Positions 25,890-34,304 are shown, counted from the stretch's first letter. The stretch: 64,000 nt of DNA from Heteroruminococcus sp964370005 (GCA_964370005.1 CAYJGR010000003.1:26134-90133), one strand, 5' to 3'. Translations and numbers: made by a program. Notes: generated by a model from the letters alone, not told the origin.

Positions 25890-26499
25890 GGCCACTCCTT
25901 TCACCCGATTTTACACGGGACATAGGGGTGAGGACACTAAGGGTTTTAGCGAGCAGCACCCCCACGATAACCGATGCCGAGGACGCCACCCATACAGATG
26001 GTAAGATATCAAAAGGCGATGCGGAACCGGCCTGCATTCTCAGTAGGGCGGTAGTGGTGGGTAGGAGGTCAAGAGCGGCGGTGTTAAGCACCACAAACAT
26101 AACCATATGATTGCTGGCTGTGCCCTCCACCGGGGATTCTTTGGCCAGTTCCTGCATGGCGACAATACCAAGCGGGGTAGCGGCATTACCAAGACCCATC
26201 AAGTTGGCTGACATATTCATGGATATGGCCTGCATGGCGGGGCTTTTGGGATCGAGCCCCGGAAAGGCCAGACGTGTGAGAGGCGAGAGCAGGACGGCGA
26301 GTTTTTGGGTAAGACCCGATTGTTCGGCCACTCTCATGAGGCCACTCCACAGGCACATAACACCCAACAGACCTATAAGCAACTCAACTGCCATCCCCCC
26401 TTCTGACATAGCGGCTGTCGAGATATCCTCCATTCGCCCCGTAAGTATAGCTACTATGACAGAAAATAATATCATTGTGCAAAAAATCGCACTCATCAT
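25876..26499 (-). CDS. spmA: Spore maturation protein SpmA
   Basis: A 207-residue polytopic membrane protein: GVMCLWSGLMRVAEQSGL, then SMNMSANLMGLGNAATPLG, the Gate-domain signature of SpmA. It works with SpmB in spore dehydration. GGAGG precedes tandem ATG codons at 26499 and 26496; either could be used. The upstream sequence has GCATATA and CATGCTTT 13 nt apart, a poor sigma-E match that I would not rely on. Confidence 0.93.
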   Translation of the reverse strand: MMSAIFCTMILFSVIVAILTGRMEDISTAAMSEGGMAVELLIGLLGVMCLWSGLMRVAEQSGLTQKLAVLLSPLTRLAFPGLDPKSPAMQAISMNMSANLMGLGNAATPLGIVAMQELAKESPVEGTASNHMVMFVVLNTAALDLLPTTTALLRMQAGSASPFDILPSVWVASSASVIVGVLLAKTLSVLTPMSRVKSGERSGHGKP

Positions 26500-26646
26500 A
26501 CTGTTTTTCCTCCAATTACTGTAAATTCAATAAAATGTTTTACAAATACACACACCCAAAGCATGAAAAAAACATAGATATATGCCTATTTTTATTGCAA
26601 AGCTAATAAAAATCATATGGAAAAAAAGTGTAATTTTATCAATATC

Positions 26647-26675
26647 TTGACAATTTTGCAAGTGAGTGGTATAGT
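26647..26675 (+). promoter_or_regulatory. Promoter of the AbrB-type gene
   Basis: TTGACA (26647-26652), a 17-bp spacer and TATAGT (26670-26675), close to the vegetative consensus. The predicted start is near 26682. The leader of about 155 nt begins with two copies of ATGTCGTATTTT (26690-26701 and 26728-26739), a possible operator. Nothing else is seen in 26500-26839 apart from AT-rich sequence. Confidence 0.7.
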
Positions 26676-26839
26676 ATTGCTGTAGATTTATGTCGTATTT
26701 TTTGATTTATATAGATTTTATGAGAAAATGTCGTATTTTAGTATATTTTGTGTTCACACAGCAAAAAACTCGGGGAAATATATACAAATTGTGTGAATTT
26801 TACATTATGTAGAAAAATTGAAGGATTGGGGGATCTGTA

Positions 26840-27082
26840 ATGAAAGGAACGGGTATTGTACGACGGGTCGACGAATTGGGGCGAATTGTTCTGCCGATTG
26901 AACTTCGCAGAACGCTCAACATCAATGAGCGTGACAGTGTTGAGATTTTTGTTGAGGGTGTGCAGGTAATTTTGCAAAAATATGAGCCTGCATGTGTATT
27001 CTGCGGGGGCAATGATGATATTGCTGATTTTAAGGGTAGAAATGTTTGCCAGAAATGCCGCAGACAACTTTCGGCTGTCTAA
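26840..27082 (+). CDS. AbrB/SpoVT-type transition regulator with zinc ribbon
   Basis: An 80-residue DNA-binding protein. Residues 1-50 are the AbrB swapped-hairpin domain (GIVRRVDELGRIVLPIELRR, then INERDSVEIF). Residues 58-77 hold CVFCGG and CQKC, a four-cysteine zinc ribbon, in place of the usual AbrB oligomerisation region. Proteins of this form are common in spore-forming Clostridia and probably act at the transition to stationary phase. Autoregulation is suggested by the direct repeats just after its promoter. Confidence 0.88.
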   Translation: MKGTGIVRRVDELGRIVLPIELRRTLNINERDSVEIFVEGVQVILQKYEPACVFCGGNDDIADFKGRNVCQKCRRQLSAV

Positions 27083-27195
27083 TTTTGCGTTTTAAATAGG
27101 CAAATTCAGTATGTTTTTTCAAGCGGTCGGGGGATATTCCCCCGCCGTTTTTGCTATATTAAGTCTATCGCATAAAATATCACCGTTCTTTTTTT

Positions 27196-27239
27196 GGTCT
27201 GTTTTGTGCTTTTTGCAGAAAGGAATGCTCATATTTATG
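27196..27239 (+). promoter_or_regulatory. 44-nt leader element L, copy 1 (CPBP gene)
   Basis: Runs from GGTCTGTTTTGTGC to the start ATG and includes CAGAAAGGAATGCTC. The same element, also exactly 44 nt, precedes valS and the V-ATPase C gene. The ribosome site AAAGG can pair with the CTTTT just upstream across a 5-nt loop. It also contains an earlier in-frame ATG placed directly against the ribosome site. Confidence 0.6.
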
Positions 27240-28193
27240 AACCAACAGTTTAACGTCGATTCCGGGTACTCGCAGGCACTCGTGGTGCAACGCAAGTTTT
27301 GTCGCAAATCTTTAGGACGGATAGCCCTCGCACTCGTGATAGCACTTTTTATGTCGCAACTTGTCAGTATCATGCTAAGTTATTGGATCAGCACAGTCGC
27401 CCCCTTAGCCTTAGAGGATTCCTGGGTCACCCTTGGTGTGGCTACCCTGCCGCTGTATCTGTGCGGACTTCCTTTGGCCTGGATGGTGGTGCGCACCATG
27501 CCCACATCCACCCAGCAGCCCGAATACCGTATATCAGTGCTCGAATTTTTAGGTTTTTCGACCGTGGCCTATTCCATGCTTTATATCGCAAATATTATAG
27601 GTCTGCTTTTTTTAACCTTGACCGAGGTTTTCTCGGGTCAACCTCTTGTCAATCCAATGGATGTGTTTTTAGACCTAAATCCCTTAGCTGTATTTGTGGT
27701 CAGCGGTCTCTTAGCGCCCATCATAGAGGAATTTTTCTTCCGTGGTATCCTGCTCAAAAGACTTCTCCCGGGCGGTGAGATGTTCGCCATCATCTCCACC
27801 TCGGTATTTTTCGGGCTTTTCCACGCCAACCCCTTCCAGATACTCTTCAGTTTTGCGGTGGGTATAAGTCTTGCCTATATCACAATACGCACAGGAAGGC
27901 TTGTTTACGCCACTTTGCTCCATATTATTATCAATTCTTTTAACGGCGTGCTCCTGCCTATGCTACTCGAGTATTCGCAGGTGCTCACCGCCATCGTTGG
28001 TCTGCTCATTCTTTTGGTGGTCGTCGTCGGCATAGTACTCGCAATTTTATTCTATAAACGTATTTATATCCTCCCTCCATCTCCACCCCTCTCAACCCCC
28101 CGCCGCCTTTTACAAGGATTTGCCACCCCCGGGGTATGGCTGTTCCTCATTTTAAGTGTGGGATTGTCGGTATTTGTTGTTATTGCGATTTAA
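27237..28193 (+). CDS. CPBP family intramembrane metalloprotease
   Basis: A 318-residue polytopic membrane protein with the three CPBP/Rce1 motifs: EEFFFRGIL (EExxxR, about residue 165), FFGLFHANPF (FxxxH) and LLHIIINSF (HxxxN). These proteases cleave membrane substrates; the target is unknown. The start is ATG 27237, 12 nt after AAAGGA. An earlier in-frame ATG at 27225 abuts the ribosome site. The leader is shared with two other genes. Confidence 0.88.
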   Translation: MNQQFNVDSGYSQALVVQRKFCRKSLGRIALALVIALFMSQLVSIMLSYWISTVAPLALEDSWVTLGVATLPLYLCGLPLAWMVVRTMPTSTQQPEYRISVLEFLGFSTVAYSMLYIANIIGLLFLTLTEVFSGQPLVNPMDVFLDLNPLAVFVVSGLLAPIIEEFFFRGILLKRLLPGGEMFAIISTSVFFGLFHANPFQILFSFAVGISLAYITIRTGRLVYATLLHIIINSFNGVLLPMLLEYSQVLTAIVGLLILLVVVVGIVLAILFYKRIYILPPSPPLSTPRRLLQGFATPGVWLFLILSVGLSVFVVIAI

Positions 28194-28217
28194 TCTTTAA
28201 AGGATAGAAAAGAGAAA

Positions 28218-28255
28218 AAGGTCAAGGGCAACCGTGTGTGATTGCCCTTGACCTT
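28218..28255. terminator. Palindromic bidirectional terminator, family P copy 1
   Basis: AAGGTCAAGGGCAA (28218-28231) and TTGCCCTTGACCTT (28242-28255) form a 14-bp perfect stem with a 10-nt loop, followed by AGTTTTTT. It lies between the convergent CPBP and sigF genes. Near-identical hairpins are at 38570 and 61531. Confidence 0.8.
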
Positions 28256-28274
28256 AGTTTTTTATTGCAAATTC

Positions 28275-28403
28275 CACCGCCCCGATTTTTTGGGTAGGGG
28301 GTGATTTTGGTGGGGGCGTACTGTTGCCCGTGGGTGGTCTTTGCCCTCGGGCTATTGTACGTTCACGCCGAAACCGCCCTCTACACGGAAAAGCGGGGTG
28401 GTA
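28275..28403 (-). repeat. Dispersed element C, copy 2
   Basis: On the minus strand this matches 20320-20438: CGCTTTTCCG, a GGCGGT block, core hairpin CGTAC-AATA-GCCCG with CGGGC-AACA-GTACG (28317-28361), and CCAAAAAATCG. Between it and sigF lies ATCGCTTTGCGAT then GATTTGTATTT (28429-28453, minus strand), which recurs at 58127-58151. It fills most of the 28256-28465 gap, in which no gene is seen. Confidence 0.6.
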
Positions 28404-28465
28404 GCAGTGCCTGTCTCCTTATTGTCTGAAATACAAATCTATCGCAAAGCGATACCATATTGCCA

Positions 28466-29176
28466 TTAATTTGCTACCAATTTCTCCCTCATCATCAGCA
28501 GCAATTTTTTCTCCCGCCTTGATACCTGCACTTGAGTCATGCCGAGTACCATGGCCGTTTCACTCTGGGTTTTGCGCTTATAATATCGCAGTTCTATGAG
28601 CTGTCTATCCCGCTCCTCCAGCTCCCCCACCACCTGTTTTAGGGATAGAATATCAACAATTCGCTCCTCGGGGGACTGCACCGGCAAATCTATCTGCCCG
28701 CCACCCTCATCCTCCCGCTCGGTCAGGGAAATTACAGGGGAATTTGCCATGGAGGCTTCGGTCACCTGTTCCTGCTCCACCCCCAAAAACTGCGCTATCT
28801 CCCCCACCGTAGGCTCTCTCCCGCTGTCGGTGCAAAGCTGGGTTCTGGCTCGCTGTACCTTTTGCCCGAGTTCCTTTAGGCTTCGGCTAACTTTTATGCT
28901 CCCACCGTCCCGAAACAGTCGCCGTATCTCGCCGAGTATCACCGGCACGGCATAGGTGGAGAACCGTACACCTCGGTCATAGTCAAAGGCCTCAGCCGCC
29001 TTGCAAAGCCCTATACATCCCGCACCGAATAAGTCCTCATACTCCACCCCCCTGCTCCTAAAGCGGTTTGCACAGGCGTGTACAAGGCCTATATTCTCTT
29101 CAACAACTATTTTTGTCTGCTCCTGTGATGTCGATCTATCTTGCTCATGACTCAAAGACAGTGCAGACATACTCAC
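28466..29176 (-). CDS. sigF: RNA polymerase sigma-F
   Basis: A 236-residue sporulation sigma factor: region 2 (LVHACANRFRSRGVEYEDLFGAG, FDYDRGVRFSTYAVP), region 3 (GSIKVSRSLKELG) and region 4 (LRYYKRKTQSETAMVLGMTQ). It directs transcription in the forespore after asymmetric division and is held inactive by SpoIIAB. It overlaps the spoIIAB stop by 4 nt (ATGA), indicating translational coupling. This is the third gene of the spoIIA operon. Confidence 0.95.
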   Translation of the reverse strand: MSMSALSLSHEQDRSTSQEQTKIVVEENIGLVHACANRFRSRGVEYEDLFGAGCIGLCKAAEAFDYDRGVRFSTYAVPVILGEIRRLFRDGGSIKVSRSLKELGQKVQRARTQLCTDSGREPTVGEIAQFLGVEQEQVTEASMANSPVISLTEREDEGGGQIDLPVQSPEERIVDILSLKQVVGELEERDRQLIELRYYKRKTQSETAMVLGMTQVQVSRREKKLLLMMREKLVAN

Positions 29177-29607
29177 TCACCCTTCGAGGTAATTGTTCGC
29201 TCTAAAACCACCGTCGTGCCCTTGCCTGCCACCGATGCCACCTTGAGCTTGTCGCACAGTTCCTGCATCATGGCAAAACCCAAACCGGCACACTCGCCTG
29301 TGGTCGAGGTGGTGTAAAGAGGTTGCATGGCCTTTTGGATGTCAGGTATACCACATCCTCTGTCCCTCACCCGAACAATTACCTTATTACCTTTCATCTT
29401 GGCATGTATGTACACCGTGCCGATTTTGTCCCTGTAACCGTGAACGATAGCGTTTGTCACGGCCTCGGATACCGCTGTGCGTATATCACACAGCTCGTCC
29501 ACTGTCGGGTCGAGTTGCGCTACAAATCCACCCACCGCCGTGCGTGCCAAGCTCTCATTGATCGAACGACTGGGAAAGCTTATACTCATCTGATTATCTG
29601 TCACCAC
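29173..29607 (-). CDS. spoIIAB: Anti-sigma-F factor and kinase SpoIIAB
   Basis: About 144 residues with the GHKL ATPase boxes: EAVTNAIVHGY (N box), VRDRGCGIPD (G1) and TGECAGLGFAMM (G2). It binds sigma-F or, with ATP, phosphorylates SpoIIAA. The upstream ATG at 29613 touches GGAGG with no spacing, so a GTG at 29607 or 29604 is more likely the start. The gene overlaps the end of spoIIAA by about 14 nt. Confidence 0.93.
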   Translation of the reverse strand: MVTDNQMSISFPSRSINESLARTAVGGFVAQLDPTVDELCDIRTAVSEAVTNAIVHGYRDKIGTVYIHAKMKGNKVIVRVRDRGCGIPDIQKAMQPLYTTSTTGECAGLGFAMMQELCDKLKVASVAGKGTTVVLERTITSKGE

Positions 29608-29938
29608 AAGCATCCTCCTTTTTGTTCCACTGCTCTATGGGAACCCCTAAGTGATCAATCCCCGCAAGCCGCATGACCTTTTTGATATGTGCGGGCAAAT
29701 TGCATAGCTCCAAACGCCCGCCGAGGTCCTGCATGAGCTTATATCTACCAATCACAAGCCCTATACCCGAACTGTCCATAAACTCCACCCCACCAAAATC
29801 TATGCGCAAGATTTCGGGCATAACCCTCTCGACCGCCCCATCAATTTTACTTCTAATTTGTCCCGCATTGTGGTGATCGATCTCCCCTGTCAAAAACACA
29901 TCTACAATCTCCTCGGCCACATCCACTCTCACCGACAT
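29594..29938 (-). CDS. spoIIAA: Anti-anti-sigma factor SpoIIAA
   Basis: A 114-residue STAS-domain protein with the phosphorylatable serine in FMDSSGIGLVIGRYK. Unphosphorylated SpoIIAA displaces sigma-F from SpoIIAB in the forespore. AAAGGAG precedes the ATG. It is the first gene of the spoIIAA-spoIIAB-sigF operon. I could not find a sigma-H promoter with good spacing in 29939-30113. Confidence 0.95.
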   Translation of the reverse strand: MSVRVDVAEEIVDVFLTGEIDHHNAGQIRSKIDGAVERVMPEILRIDFGGVEFMDSSGIGLVIGRYKLMQDLGGRLELCNLPAHIKKVMRLAGIDHLGVPIEQWNKKEDACGDR

Positions 29939-29978
29939 ATCTCACTTCACTCCTTTTTACGGTTGTCCTATATCTCGA

Positions 29979-30014
29979 AAAAATAAAAACAGCCCTCTTG
30001 GTCAGAGGACTGCT
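29979..30014 (-). terminator. Terminator between folC and spoIIAA
   Basis: On the minus strand AGCAGTCCTCT pairs with AGAGGGCTGTT (two G-U pairs) around a 5-nt loop and is followed by TTTATTTTTT. It would end the valS-folC transcript before spoIIAA. The opposite strand also has a T tract. Confidence 0.75.
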
Positions 30015-30113
30015 CTTTTTTTGCGCCACCGTCCTACCTCTAAAAGGATAAGACATCCGGCATGAATATTCAGTCGTATAAGCAGAGCGTATTTCGCCTG
30101 TCTTTGCGACATT

Positions 30114-31394
30114 TTAACCTTTATTATCGCTATTTGTCGTACCGTGACAAAGCACATGTTCACGCATCTCACTCGCAAGATAGAGTGAACCCCAAATCAG
30201 TATGGCATTACCACTTTGTTCGGCCAAATTCCACGCAGTGGTTATATCCTCGCAAGCACGGCTATGACAATACTTCGAGGCCTCCTCGGCCAGCTCTTTT
30301 GCATGAAGCGCACGGGGATTTTTAGGAGTCAGGGCATACAGCTCTTTGCAGTGTGGGGCGATGAACGCCACCGCCTCCCGCCACTGCTTATCTCCCAGCA
30401 TCCCACAAATGGCCGTGATTGGTCGCTCGCCCAACAGAGGAATAGCCGCCGATAGGGCTCGCGCACCGGCCGGATTGTGCGCCCCATCGAGTATCACAAG
30501 GGGCTGTTTGCGCAGTATTTCCATACGTGAGGGGAAAGCCGTGGCCGCTATGCCCATTACCACATCCCGCTTTGACACCCCAAATCCACATCTGCCAAGC
30601 GCCTGAATTATGGACAGGACGGTCAAGCAGTTGTCAATTTGATGACGCCCTATCAGCGGCAAATCTATTTCATAATCCCCTACAGTGAAACGAGAACCCC
30701 CCAAATCGCACCTGTGAATATCCACAGCCTCGGGGTTTGACATCTCAAGTGACACCCCATGCACGGCGCAGTGCTCCATTACAACAGCCAGTGCGTCGGG
30801 ATGTTGCCTTGGGTAGCTCACGACCATGCTACCCGCTTTTATGATACCACATTTCTCATGGGCAATCTCCTCCACCGTATCTCCCAACACCTGTGTATGG
30901 TCAAGGTCTATGGCCGTGATGACCGACACAAGCGGGGCAGGGATAACGTTTGTGGCATCAAATCGCCCGCCAAGCCCCACCTCGAGCACCACAATATCAC
31001 ACCCCCGCATATTGTACCACAGCAGGGCGGCGGCTGTTATAATTTCGAACTCGGTGGGATGATCCTTCAGGCTCTCGGCGGCATCCTTTACCCGCTGTAC
31101 CACCTCGCAAAGCTCCTCATGCGATATCATATCTCCGTCAATCTGCATCCGCTCACGAAATTCGGTCACATATGGTGATATATACAGCCCCGTGGTGTAG
31201 CCCGCCTGCCTGAGCACCGAGGCCGTCATGGCCGCCGTGCTACCCTTACCGTTTGTTCCTGCTATGTGTACATATCGAAGCCCCTTGTGTGGGTCGCCAA
31301 GCGCTGACAGCAGTTTCTCCACCCGCTCAAGCCCCGGCTTGCTACCAAACCGCTCGAGACTGTGGATATATTTTAAGGTTTCGTCGTAGGTCAT
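30114..31394 (-). CDS. folC: Folylpolyglutamate synthase / dihydrofolate synthase
   Basis: A 426-residue Mur-ligase-type enzyme: P-loop HIAGTNGKGSTAAM near residue 43, DHTQVLGDTVEEIAHEK and the C-terminal DGAHNPAG. It adds glutamate to folates, and in many bacteria also makes dihydrofolate from dihydropteroate. GAAAGGAG precedes the ATG. It follows valS by 18 nt, a common gene pair in Firmicutes. Confidence 0.95.
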   Translation of the reverse strand: MTYDETLKYIHSLERFGSKPGLERVEKLLSALGDPHKGLRYVHIAGTNGKGSTAAMTASVLRQAGYTTGLYISPYVTEFRERMQIDGDMISHEELCEVVQRVKDAAESLKDHPTEFEIITAAALLWYNMRGCDIVVLEVGLGGRFDATNVIPAPLVSVITAIDLDHTQVLGDTVEEIAHEKCGIIKAGSMVVSYPRQHPDALAVVMEHCAVHGVSLEMSNPEAVDIHRCDLGGSRFTVGDYEIDLPLIGRHQIDNCLTVLSIIQALGRCGFGVSKRDVVMGIAATAFPSRMEILRKQPLVILDGAHNPAGARALSAAIPLLGERPITAICGMLGDKQWREAVAFIAPHCKELYALTPKNPRALHAKELAEEASKYCHSRACEDITTAWNLAEQSGNAILIWGSLYLASEMREHVLCHGTTNSDNKG

Positions 31395-31412
31395 GCGGGG
31401 CTCCTTTCAGGG

Positions 31413-34034
31413 TTAGCCAAGGGTCGCTATACTATCCTGCACAATCCTCATGCGCTCCTGTGCCTTTTCAAGCTTTTGGCGCTCGGCCTGCACAAGGGCT
31501 TCGGGGGCTTTGGCCATGAAGCCGGGATTGCCCAGTTTACCACTAATTATATCGATATCCTTCTGTGCGGCGGCACGTTCCTTTTCAAGGCGGGCAAGCT
31601 CTTTTTCCCTATCGATAAGCTCGGCCATGGGGATAAGCCCACGCCCCCCCGCCGTGATAATCTGCACTGCGCCCGGGACCTCAAATTTCTCACCCACCTC
31701 AACCGAGGTCAGCGACGCAAGACGGCACAAAAAGCCCTCACAGGCTGTGAAAATATCGGGGGTCTTGGTCTCGATGTGCAGAGTGGCCTTTTTGGAGTGG
31801 GGTATACCCATCTCGGCACGGCGATTGCGCACACCTCTTATCATATCCATAACTTTTTCAAACTCACCCTCTTCGGCCACAAAATCCATATCGGATTTGA
31901 CAGTAGGCCAGGGTGAAGTCATGATGCTCTCTCCCTCATGGGGAAGTGCCTGCCAAATTTCCTCGGTGATATAGGGCATAAAGGGGTGTAGCAGCTGCAT
32001 TGTGCCACGCAGCACATAACAAAGTACCCTCTGTGCCGAGGTCGCACCCTCTCCACCGTCCGAAATACGGCTTTTGGTCAGCTCTATATACCAATCACAA
32101 AATATATCCCATATAAAATCATACAGCTTTTGCACCGCCATGCCCAGTTCAAAGGCATCAAGATGTTCGGTCACCTCGCCCACAAGGCGGTTGTACTTGC
32201 AAAGTAGCCACTTGTCCTCGACGGTCAGCTCCTCGGGCAGGTCGGTATGCGAAAAGTCCTCGGGCAGGTTCATGAGCACAAAGCGGGTGGCATTCCAAAT
32301 CTTGTTGGCGAAGTTGCGGCTGGATTTCACCTTTTCATCCGAGAAACGCATGTCGTTACCGGGCGAGTTGCCGGTGGCCAGCGTGAAGCGCAGTGCATCG
32401 GCACCGTAAAGCGCTATAACTTCGAGAGGGTCTATGCCGTTGCCCAAAGATTTACTCATCTTGCGACCCTGTGAGTCACGTATAATGCCGTGGATGAAGA
32501 CCGTCTTAAAGGGTATTTCGTCCATTTGCTCCACGCCCGAGAATATCATGCGTGCTACCCAGAAGAATATAATGTCATAGCCGGTGACCAGTGTGTCGGT
32601 GGGGTAGAAATATTTAAGCTCGGCGGTTTTTTCGGGCCAGCCCAGTGTCGAGAAGGGCCAGAGCGCCGACGAGAACCATGTGTCGAGTGTATCTTCATCT
32701 TGGCGCAGTTTATCACTGCCACAATGCGAACAGGTAGTGACATCCTCCCTCGATACCGTCATCTCACCGCAGGCATCACAGTAGTAGGCCGGTATGCGGT
32801 GACCCCACCACAGCTGTCTTGATATGCACCAATCACGGATATTTTCCATCCAGTGGTAGTATATCTTCTCAAAACGCTCGGGTACAAACTTTATTTCGCC
32901 CTCACGCACAACATTTATTGCGGGTTTTGCAAGTGGCTCCATCTTTACAAACCATTGACGGCTCATAAGGGGTTCAACCGTGGTGGAACAACGGTAGCAT
33001 CCCCCCACATTATGGCGGTGATCCTCCACCTTTATTAGATAGCCCTCGGTTTCCAGATCGGCTACAATCTGCTTGCGTGCGGCATAGCGCTCCATGCCCT
33101 CATACTTGCCACCGCTCGCATTTATGCTGGCATCCTCATTCATGACGTTGAGTATAGGCAGATCGTGGCGCAGACCCACCTCGTAGTCGTTGGGGTCGTG
33201 GGCAGGGGTTATCTTAACAACACCTGTGCCAAATTCCATATCGACATAGCTGTCGGCCACCACAGGTATTTCCTTGTTCATAAGGGGAAGCATGACTGTC
33301 TTGCCCACATATTTTTTGTAACGCTCGTCCTCGGGGTGCACAGCCAGTGCCGTATCACCGAGCATAGTCTCGGGGCGGGTGGTGGCTATTTCAAGATGGG
33401 CATCCTCACCCACTATAGGATATTTTATATGCCAGAAATGGCCATCGTGTTCGCTGTACTCCACCTCGGCGTCGGATATGGAGGTCAGGCAATGGGGGCA
33501 CCAATTTATAAGGCGCTCACCACGGTAGATAAGCCCCTTTTCATACAGATTGCAAAACACCTCACGCACCGCCGCCGAACAGCCCTCGTCCATGGTAAAG
33601 CGTTCCCTCTCCCAGTCGCATGAAGAACCGAGCTTTTTAAGCTGTTCTACAATGCGCCCGCCGTAAACCTCTTTCCACTCCCAGGCACGCTCTAAGAATT
33701 TCTCACGGCCGAGATCCTCTTTTGTAATGCCCTCGGCACGCATGGCCTCAACAATTTTGGCCTCGGTTGCAATGGAGGCGTGGTCGGTGCCGGGCATCCA
33801 AAGTGCCTCAAAACCCTGCATTCGCTTATAGCGAATGAGGATATCCTGTATGGTATTATCCAGTGCGTGACCCATGTGGAGTTGTCCTGTGATATTGGGT
33901 GGTGGGATCACGATGGTGTAGGGCGGTTTGCCTGTGTCGGGGGTGGCATGAAAATATCCGCCATCCAACCAAAATTTGTAGGTACGATCCTCCACATTTG
34001 CGGGGTCGTACACCTTGTCGAGTTGCCTTAGCAT
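31413..34034 (-). CDS. valS: Valyl-tRNA synthetase
   Basis: An 873-residue class I synthetase: HIGH-type motif ITGQLHMGHAL, the CP1 editing domain (TTRPETMLGDTA), KMSKS loop GRKMSKSLGNG, anticodon domain, and a C-terminal coiled coil (ELARLEKERAAAQKDI). It charges tRNA-Val in the cytoplasm. The start is ATG 34034, 12 nt after AAAGGA. The frame extends 23 codons further, including an in-frame ATG against the ribosome site. Clostridial valS often carries a T-box; none of its conserved pieces is seen here, and leader element L is present instead. Confidence 0.95.
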   Translation of the reverse strand: MLRQLDKVYDPANVEDRTYKFWLDGGYFHATPDTGKPPYTIVIPPPNITGQLHMGHALDNTIQDILIRYKRMQGFEALWMPGTDHASIATEAKIVEAMRAEGITKEDLGREKFLERAWEWKEVYGGRIVEQLKKLGSSCDWERERFTMDEGCSAAVREVFCNLYEKGLIYRGERLINWCPHCLTSISDAEVEYSEHDGHFWHIKYPIVGEDAHLEIATTRPETMLGDTALAVHPEDERYKKYVGKTVMLPLMNKEIPVVADSYVDMEFGTGVVKITPAHDPNDYEVGLRHDLPILNVMNEDASINASGGKYEGMERYAARKQIVADLETEGYLIKVEDHRHNVGGCYRCSTTVEPLMSRQWFVKMEPLAKPAINVVREGEIKFVPERFEKIYYHWMENIRDWCISRQLWWGHRIPAYYCDACGEMTVSREDVTTCSHCGSDKLRQDEDTLDTWFSSALWPFSTLGWPEKTAELKYFYPTDTLVTGYDIIFFWVARMIFSGVEQMDEIPFKTVFIHGIIRDSQGRKMSKSLGNGIDPLEVIALYGADALRFTLATGNSPGNDMRFSDEKVKSSRNFANKIWNATRFVLMNLPEDFSHTDLPEELTVEDKWLLCKYNRLVGEVTEHLDAFELGMAVQKLYDFIWDIFCDWYIELTKSRISDGGEGATSAQRVLCYVLRGTMQLLHPFMPYITEEIWQALPHEGESIMTSPWPTVKSDMDFVAEEGEFEKVMDMIRGVRNRRAEMGIPHSKKATLHIETKTPDIFTACEGFLCRLASLTSVEVGEKFEVPGAVQIITAGGRGLIPMAELIDREKELARLEKERAAAQKDIDIISGKLGNPGFMAKAPEALVQAERQKLEKAQERMRIVQDSIATLG

Positions 34035-34075
34035 AACTATGACCATTCCTTTCTGTGAAAGGCACAAAACAGACC
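34032..34075 (-). promoter_or_regulatory. 44-nt leader element L, copy 2 (valS)
   Basis: The minus strand runs GGTCTGTTTTGTGCC, then TTTCACAGAAAGGAATGG and TCATAGTTATG to the valS start. The hairpin CCTTT-CACAG-AAAGG encloses the ribosome site. In this copy the flanks also pair: CTATGACCATTC upstream (about 34082-34093) is complementary to GAATGGTCATAG within the element, which would bury the ribosome site and the first ATG. Confidence 0.6.
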
Positions 34076-34230
34076 TAAAAAGAATGGTCATAGTTTGTGC
34101 CATGTTTTTCGGTTGTCACGAAGTGACGAGAAAAACGGCTTTTTTAAAATTTAGGTTTGAAATTTATTTTCAAACCTAAAACCTCCTGTGTGCACCGCCG
34201 ATAAACTCAGGCGAAATTGCATATGAAGTT

Positions 34231-34259
34231 ATTATAGTGTAAATACTGCCTAAAATCAA
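34231..34259 (-). promoter_or_regulatory. Promoter of valS-folC
   Basis: Minus-strand TTGATT (34254-34259), a 17-bp spacer and TATAAT (34231-34236). The start is predicted near 34224, giving a leader of about 190 nt. That leader contains the hairpin TAGGTTTGAAA/TTTCAAACCTA, the stem GTCACTTCGTGAC, and then element L. Confidence 0.7.
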
Positions 34260-34304
34260 GACTTTGTGCAGATAATAAAGGACAATTGATAATACATATA
34301 AATA

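Noticed and set aside
30043..30070. Sigma-H-like promoter AGGATAA ... GAATATT near spoIIAA
   Set aside because: It reads on the plus strand, away from spoIIAA, and the spacing is shorter than the sigma-H consensus.
34076..34230. T-box riboswitch before valS
   Set aside because: The conserved antiterminator sequence (GGTGG-ACCGCG type) and specifier-loop elements are not visible.
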